A DNA stretch of 64,000 nt, from positions 1-64,000 of the forward strand of contig NZ_NRSJ01000041.1 of assembly GCF_016584085.1 (NCBI RefSeq), read 5' to 3'. The translations under genes were made by a program, and so were the position numbers. This DNA is from Halochromatium glycolicum. GTDB taxonomy: Bacteria; Pseudomonadota; Gammaproteobacteria; Chromatiales; Chromatiaceae. This document shows positions 59,174 through 64,000 of the stretch, piece after piece. Under the pieces are notes generated by a model, which was not told the origin of the DNA, searched no databases, and was given only the letters and a program-made list of their open reading frames with translations. The first letter of the stretch is position 1, and each line of letters begins with the position of its first letter.

Positions 59174-62100
59174 TTACCAGTGCTCCTGGTGCGCTAGGCC
59201 AAGGAGCACCCGCATCGCCTCCCCGGTCGCCTGCGCCGTCCTTTGTCTCGCCATTGGCTGACTCGGCTCACTCGTCGATTGATGCTCTTCGAGCGTTTCC
59301 CGTAGGCGGACAGCGGCACCATGGAGCGCCCAGAGCTGGGTCAGCGCAGCGTCCTGGTCGCGCTGCTGCTGGGAAGCGGTCTGTTGCTCGGATGCGTGCG
59401 TTGGCAGCGAGCCTGTGGTCTCTCGATAGCCGTTGAGGAAGCGGCGCGTGATGCGCGAGCGCCAGATGCCGATCGCATCGACGACGGGCTGGCGTTGTGC
59501 CTTGCTTGCTGGGTCCACGTCGGCTTGGTCCACATAGGCCTGGTCCACACAGGCGGCTTGCGCCGCCTCATCGGCTACCTCGTGGAACGAGCGCACCACC
59601 CGCGCGACATCGGTCAGCGGGCAATGCTTATCCCGCTTCGATTCGGGGGTCGCCCGCGAGTCTCCGCCGAATCCGACGAACAGGATATCGTTCTCGGCGA
59701 CCAATACCCGGTTCAGCGCGGGATCGCCGTGGACGCGGGTGCGTAGGCCATCGCAACCGATCTTGGCGATCGCGGAGGTGGAATGCCGCAATGCCCCCGG
59801 TCGTGACAACAGGGTCTCGGCCAGCGATTGCAGCGCCTCCGGTAGCCGATCGCGCGCATGCTGCAGCCGCGTCAGCGTCCGCTCGATGTCCCGTGCAAGC
59901 CAATCCGCCCAGGCGCTGAGGTCCTGCGCGGAGATCGGCTCCGGTACAAAGGCCGCATTCAGGTCTCCGTTTCGCGCTGTGCCCGCGAGCGCGCGATGCA
60001 GCTCTGCCAAGCGGCGACCGAGGGTACTGATCAGGGTCTCGTAGCCGCGATACGCGGCGTCGTGCCACCAGCCCTCGGTGTGGACGCCACAGGCCGCGCA
60101 GAGCCGCGCGAGCAGCTCGAGGGTGAAGCGCCGCAGATGGCCTTGGTTGTGGACATATTCTTCGAGGACGGCGACCGGGTACGCTGTGCCCGACCCACTG
60201 CGGAAGCTGATGGAGCCGGCCAACGCGGGCGTGTTGGCGAAGCCGGCGACCTCGGTCAGATAGCGTCGGATCTCGATAGCCGCGTCTGGCCCGCCACCGG
60301 GGGCCCCGCGCTCCCCCGGGTCAAAGGGTCGCCGCTGCAGCAAGAGTCGATCGCCGAGGGCGGCGCTGTGGCCGTAATCCTCGCGCGGGGTCTGCACGGG
60401 CTCCCCGGCACAGTCGGCGGTCAAGCGCTGATAGGCCGTCGTGGCCTCACCGACGAGCGCCCCCTCTCCCAACGGGACCTCGGTCTGATCGCCGATGAGC
60501 TCAAGCATCGCATGCAGGAAACGCTGGTCCGCGAGTGCGTCGCAGAGCAGACCCGGCGTCGCGTGCCGTCGCACCCGTGAGAGCGTCGTCGCCGCCGGTG
60601 GCGCAGCGGTCAGCTCGGTCTCGCCGGTCTGCCATACCAGCCATAGGGGGAGCCAGAGCTGCGCCTGGCTGCCGTCGGCGAGGTCGATCGTGACCAGCGT
60701 CATGAGCCAATCCCGCCAGGGCTCGATCGCGCTGAGCTGAGTCGCGCGCAGCCTGGCGCCGTCGGCCATGAGCTGGCCGTCGGCGATGAGCTGCAAGCCA
60801 GGGCCGAGGTAGCCAGGAAGGACCCGCTCTTGGAGAAGCGTCAAGGCGCGCCGGGCCGGCTCAGGTCGCTTGGCGCGCTCTGGCTCCAGGCTTCGCCAGC
60901 CTTCAGGCAGCACCAGCGTCGCAAGCCGCGGCGCCGGCACACGCTCATCATGCCAAGCCGGGGCATGCTCCTCCTCGGAGAGCAGGAACCAGTAGAAGCC
61001 ATGGCCGGACAGCGTCAGCAGATACGGCAGCTCGCCGATCGGCGGAAACGGGGTTCGACCGAGCAGCTCGATCGGGACCCGCCCCTGAAAGCGGGCCAGA
61101 TCGAGTTCGACCGGCTGCGCGCCGTGCGCCAGATTGGCGACGCAGAGCACGACCTCATGCTTGTCCCGCGCCTCCTCCGGGATCGGGTCGGCGTCGGTCG
61201 ATTCGCGCACATAGGCCAGCACCTTGCGGTTGCCCGGATGCAGGAACTCGATGCTGCCGCGGCCGAACACCCGATGCGCCTTGCGCACCTCGATGATCCG
61301 GCGCATCCAGTTCAGCAGCGACGAGGCCGAGCGCGAGTGCGCCTCGGCATTGACCGACTGATAGCCGTAGACGGCGTCCATGATTGGCGGTAGATAGAGC
61401 CGCTCTGGATCGGCGCGCGAGAAGCCGGCGTTGCGGTCGGGCGTCCATTGCATCGGCGTGCGCACCGCATTGCGGTCGCCCAGGTAGATGTTGTCGCCCA
61501 TCCCGAGCTCGTCGCCGTAATAGAGGATCGGCGAGCCGGGCATCGACAGCAGCAGGCTGTACATCAGCCGGATCTTACTCGGGTCGTTGTCGAGCAGGGG
61601 TGCCAGCCGTCGGCGGATGCCGACGTTGACCCGCATGCGCGGATCGGTGGCGTAGGTCTGGTACATGTAGTCGCGCTCACGGTCGCTGACCATCTCCAGG
61701 GTCAGCTCGTCGTGATTGCGCAGGAACAACGCCCACTGACAATCGGCCGGGATCTCGGGGGTCTGCTCCATGATCTCGACGACCGGATGCCGGTCCTCCT
61801 GGGCCAAGGCCATGTACATGCGCGGCATCAACGGGAAGTGATAGCAGACGTGGCACTCATCGCTGTCGCCGAAGTAGTCGCGCACGTCCTCGGGCCATTG
61901 GTTGGCCTCGGCCAGGAACATCCGGTTCGCGTAATGGGCATCGACCACTGCGCGCATCTGCTTGATGACCGCATGGGTCTCCGGGAGATTCTCGTTGCTG
62001 GTGCCATCGCGCACGCACAGATACGGGATCGCATCGAGCCGCAGCCCATCGACGCCAAGGTCGAGCCAGAACCGCATCACCCGGATCACCGCCTTCACCA

Positions 62101-62668
62101 CCTGCGGGTTGTTGTGGTTCAGGTCCGGCTGATGCGAGAAGAACCGGTGCCAGTAGTACTGCTCGGCGAGCGGGTCCCAGGTCCAGTTCGAGGCCTCGCT
62201 GTCGGTGAAGATGATCCGGGTCTCGGAAAAGCGGCTGTCGTCATCGCTCCAGACATAGAAATTGCGCTTGCTCGAGCCCCGGGGTGCACGGCGAGCGGCC
62301 TGGAACCAGGGATGCTGATCGGAGGTGTGGTTGATGATCAGCTCAACGATCACCCGGATGCCGCGACGGTGCGCCGCATCGATGAAACGGCGGAAGTCGG
62401 CACGCGTGCCATAGGCCGGATGGACATTGCGATAGTCGGAGATGTCATAGCCGTCATCGCGCATCGGCGACGGATAGAACGGCAGCAGCCAGATCGCGTT
62501 GACCCCAAGCGCCTCGATGTAGTCGAGCTTCTCGGTCAGCCCGCGGAAATCGCCGGTGCCGTCGCCATCGGTGTCGAAGAAGGCCTTGACGTGGGTCTGA
62601 TAGATGATCGCGTCCTTGTACCACAGGGGGTCGGAGGCGCTGGGATCGTGATCGGCAGGCTCAGGCAT
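59174..62668 (-). CDS. treS: Trehalose synthase fused to maltokinase
   Basis: An 1164-residue two-domain protein. The N-terminal GH13 half (about 10-560) has WYKDAIIYQTHVKAFFD, GVDGLRLDAIPYL (nucleophile aspartate), MFLAEANQWPEDV (glutamate) and FLRNHDELTLEM (aspartate), as in TreS, which interconverts maltose and trehalose. The C-terminal half is a maltokinase with VHGDPALNRVLVAENDILFV-like kinase motifs. A VDQAx repeat (15-base units) lies near the end. The ATG at 62668 is preferred, although an ORF continues upstream to 62836; no strong ribosome site is seen. Makes maltose-1-phosphate or trehalose for osmotic balance or glycogen. Confidence 0.92.
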   Translation of the reverse strand: MPEPADHDPSASDPLWYKDAIIYQTHVKAFFDTDGDGTGDFRGLTEKLDYIEALGVNAIWLLPFYPSPMRDDGYDISDYRNVHPAYGTRADFRRFIDAAHRRGIRVIVELIINHTSDQHPWFQAARRAPRGSSKRNFYVWSDDDSRFSETRIIFTDSEASNWTWDPLAEQYYWHRFFSHQPDLNHNNPQVVKAVIRVMRFWLDLGVDGLRLDAIPYLCVRDGTSNENLPETHAVIKQMRAVVDAHYANRMFLAEANQWPEDVRDYFGDSDECHVCYHFPLMPRMYMALAQEDRHPVVEIMEQTPEIPADCQWALFLRNHDELTLEMVSDRERDYMYQTYATDPRMRVNVGIRRRLAPLLDNDPSKIRLMYSLLLSMPGSPILYYGDELGMGDNIYLGDRNAVRTPMQWTPDRNAGFSRADPERLYLPPIMDAVYGYQSVNAEAHSRSASSLLNWMRRIIEVRKAHRVFGRGSIEFLHPGNRKVLAYVRESTDADPIPEEARDKHEVVLCVANLAHGAQPVELDLARFQGRVPIELLGRTPFPPIGELPYLLTLSGHGFYWFLLSEEEHAPAWHDERVPAPRLATLVLPEGWRSLEPERAKRPEPARRALTLLQERVLPGYLGPGLQLIADGQLMADGARLRATQLSAIEPWRDWLMTLVTIDLADGSQAQLWLPLWLVWQTGETELTAAPPAATTLSRVRRHATPGLLCDALADQRFLHAMLELIGDQTEVPLGEGALVGEATTAYQRLTADCAGEPVQTPREDYGHSAALGDRLLLQRRPFDPGERGAPGGGPDAAIEIRRYLTEVAGFANTPALAGSISFRSGSGTAYPVAVLEEYVHNQGHLRRFTLELLARLCAACGVHTEGWWHDAAYRGYETLISTLGRRLAELHRALAGTARNGDLNAAFVPEPISAQDLSAWADWLARDIERTLTRLQHARDRLPEALQSLAETLLSRPGALRHSTSAIAKIGCDGLRTRVHGDPALNRVLVAENDILFVGFGGDSRATPESKRDKHCPLTDVARVVRSFHEVADEAAQAACVDQAYVDQADVDPASKAQRQPVVDAIGIWRSRITRRFLNGYRETTGSLPTHASEQQTASQQQRDQDAALTQLWALHGAAVRLRETLEEHQSTSEPSQPMARQRTAQATGEAMRVLLGLAHQEHW
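59507..59551 (-). repeat. 15-bp tandem array in treS/maltokinase gene
   Basis: Three 15-base units encode VDQAY, VDQAD and VDPAS-type pentapeptides in the C-terminal part. Confidence 0.82.
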
Positions 62669-63474
62669 AGCAACGATACTAAGCGGGTTCGGCAATCGGC
62701 GACGGGCCGCGCGATCTGGCAGGAAGCGCGCGGGCCTCTTGGGGATGCTCATGCGGAGGATGAGCAGGGGCTTCGGTCCGAGCGCCCAAAGCCCACCCTG
62801 CAACGGCCGCGCCAGCGGCTCAGGGCCTCGCGGCACCGATACGCCGAGACCCTCGCATCATGACGCCTTCTACATGCGAAAGGCATGCGCAATTGGTAGC
62901 TTGCGCAAGTCAAGCGGCCGTTTCGACCGGGGTTCTGAGTCAGGGGTTCTGAAGCAGGGGCTCTGAGGCAGGGGCTCAAACCGGCATTGCGGGCTCGGTA
63001 CACCGCTACCGCGCGTGCAGCCCAGACGCGGCGAGGCCCGCCCCGGCGCTGGAGCCTGGTCTCGCGCAGCGGTTTGGCCTCCTCCTGAGATTGCTTAGCG
63101 CATCGGGTTCAGCGCGTGCACCCCAGGTGGTGCATCGCAACCAGGGAGTGGGCGAAATCACCCTGCCCTCCCGGTCGGGGCGGCCGATGCCTCTGTCTTC
63201 CGCGCACCGGGGAACAGGTCTCCCCCACCCGATCAAGCTCCGCTATCAGGGCCGCGAGCGGCACCCAGTCTCGGCGCGATTCAGCCCGTGTCGATCCCGC
63301 CGTCCGCCCAACCCTCCGGCTCCATCGCGGCCTGTTTTAGATGAGCGCAGGTCCAGGCGGTCGCCGCTGCGAACGGCCTCGGGATGGACCGATCGACTGG
63401 CACAGCACATGCTGAGCGACTGGAGGCACATGGCCTGCGAGCCCTGCCCCGAAACCCGACCGATGGAGCCCGCG
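62669..63474. other. 806-base divergent spacer (treS/treZ)
   Basis: Holds a 14-bp tandem array at 62929-62978; otherwise no gene, RNA or clear terminator seen. Divergent promoters for treS and treZ are expected here but no box pair was convincing. Confidence 0.5.
62929..62978. repeat. 14-bp tandem array
   Basis: Three full units and one partial unit (GGGGTTCTGAGTCA, GGGGTTCTGAAGCA, GGGGCTCTGAGGCA, GGGGCTCA). Confidence 0.88.
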
Positions 63475-64000
63475 ATGTCGACCTCGAAATTCCGGATGCC
63501 CTTTGGCGCCGAATGCCAAACCGATGGCAGCGTGCGCTTCCGTCTCTGGGCTCCTGCAGCCGATCAGGTCGTGCTTCGGCTCTTCGATGGCGATGAAGAA
63601 CAAGACCTCAGGATGGACCCCGCGGGTGATGGCTGGCTCGAGCTGAGGACCGATCAGGCTCGGCCCGGGATGCGTTACGCCTTCCGCATCGCCGGCCGCA
63701 TCGCCAGTGAGCGTGTCGACGGTCAACAGACCGTGCCGGACCCGGCCTCCCGCTTCCAGCCGAGCGGCGTTCACGGTCCCAGCGAGATCATCGAGCCCAA
63801 TACCTTCCGCTGGCCCGACGGCGAGCCCTGGCGTGGCCGGCCCTGGGAGGAGGCAGTCTGCTACGAGCTGCACATCGGCACCTTCTCGGCCGAGGGCACC
63901 TTCGCCGGTGCCCTCAAGCGGCTGGACCAGCTCGCCGAGCTGGGCATCACGGCGCTGGAGCTGATGCCAGTGGCCGCGTTTCCGGGTCAGCGCAACTGGG
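63475..64000 (+). CDS. treZ: Malto-oligosyltrehalose trehalohydrolase (5' part)
   Basis: The first 175 residues of TreZ run off the window edge. A CBM48-like N-terminal domain (FGAECQTDGSVRFRLWAPAADQVVLRLF) is followed by DPASRFQPSGVHGPSEII and the start of the GH13 barrel (CYELHIGTFSAEGTFAGALKRLDQLAELGITALELMPVAAFPGQ). ATG 63475 has GGAG six bases upstream; an in-frame ATG at 63463 is possible. TreZ releases trehalose from maltooligosyl-trehalose made by TreY. It is divergent from treS, so two trehalose routes meet here. Confidence 0.93.
   Translation, partial: MSTSKFRMPFGAECQTDGSVRFRLWAPAADQVVLRLFDGDEEQDLRMDPAGDGWLELRTDQARPGMRYAFRIAGRIASERVDGQQTVPDPASRFQPSGVHGPSEIIEPNTFRWPDGEPWRGRPWEEAVCYELHIGTFSAEGTFAGALKRLDQLAELGITALELMPVAAFPGQRNW

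Noticed and set aside
61448..62863. 471-codon ORF opposite treS
   Set aside because: Shadow of the GH13 domain; no recognisable motifs.
1..64000. CRISPR array
   Set aside because: No series of regularly spaced repeats of 23-40 bases with unique spacers; all tandem arrays have contiguous short units.

Overview
The window looks like a chromosomal segment of a high-GC gammaproteobacterium, most likely a purple sulfur bacterium (Chromatiaceae-like). I infer this from the gammaproteobacterial gene order (rluC/rne divergent pair; lolC-lolD-comEC-exbB-exbD-msbA-lpxK-kdsB operon; kefF-kefB) and from two small secreted proteins resembling sulfur-globule envelope proteins (44.1-45.2 kb), near a rhodanese-like lipoprotein. 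No species is named because no search could be run.

Layout. 0-1.1 kb: YcgN-like protein and a Maf (YceF-type) nucleotide pyrophosphatase. 1.3-8.7 kb: a complete type I Wadjet anti-plasmid system (jetA, jetB, jetC, jetD) with an orphan VapB-type antitoxin gene lying antisense between jetC and jetD. 8.7-15.8 kb: sppA, a HAD phosphatase, rluC and, divergently, rne with a long low-complexity tail. 16.1-19.2 kb: an overlapping three-gene cassette (sulfotransferase, GT4 glycosyltransferase, DUF2334 deacetylase) that probably builds or decorates a sulfated glycan. 19.4-31.4 kb: leftward envelope operon for lipoprotein sorting (LolC/D), DNA uptake (ComEC), ExbB/ExbD and lipid A/KDO synthesis and export (MsbA, LpxK, KdsB), followed by a low-molecular-weight phosphatase and a small secreted protein. 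31.7-39.9 kb: a divergent MetK, a P-type ATPase with an N-terminal HMA-like domain, a zinc peptidase, a pentapeptide-repeat protein, EcsC and a divergent unknown. 40.2-42.9 kb: pyruvate kinase, an alpha/beta hydrolase and tRNA-Val(CAC). 42.9-47.8 kb: secreted proteins, sulfur-globule-like proteins, an RND-pump pseudogene, an outer-membrane protein and a PAS pseudogene. 47.8-59.0 kb: TPR-like protein, M48 lipoprotein protease, glutamate decarboxylase, GT-C-like membrane protein, KefF/KefB, SleB-type hydrolase, SOUL protein and ZIP transporter. 59.2-64 kb: a TreS-maltokinase fusion and the start of TreZ (trehalose metabolism).

Small mobile DNA is conspicuous. Four 157-bp copies of one MITE-like element have terminal inverted repeats and matching TNA flanks; one copy interrupts a PAS-domain gene, and removing it in silico restores the reading frame exactly. 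A second, roughly 100-bp element with TATAG-type ends is present twice, once inside the msbA-lpxK operon. A REP-like inverted pair sits beside metK. Short tandem repeats occur at about fifteen loci: inside genes the unit length is always a multiple of three (6, 9, 12, 15), between genes it is not (7, 11, 14). An intrinsic terminator at 20.92-20.95 kb on the + strand has no + strand gene upstream, suggesting a small RNA or leader. Most long antisense ORFs were treated as shadows of the high GC content.
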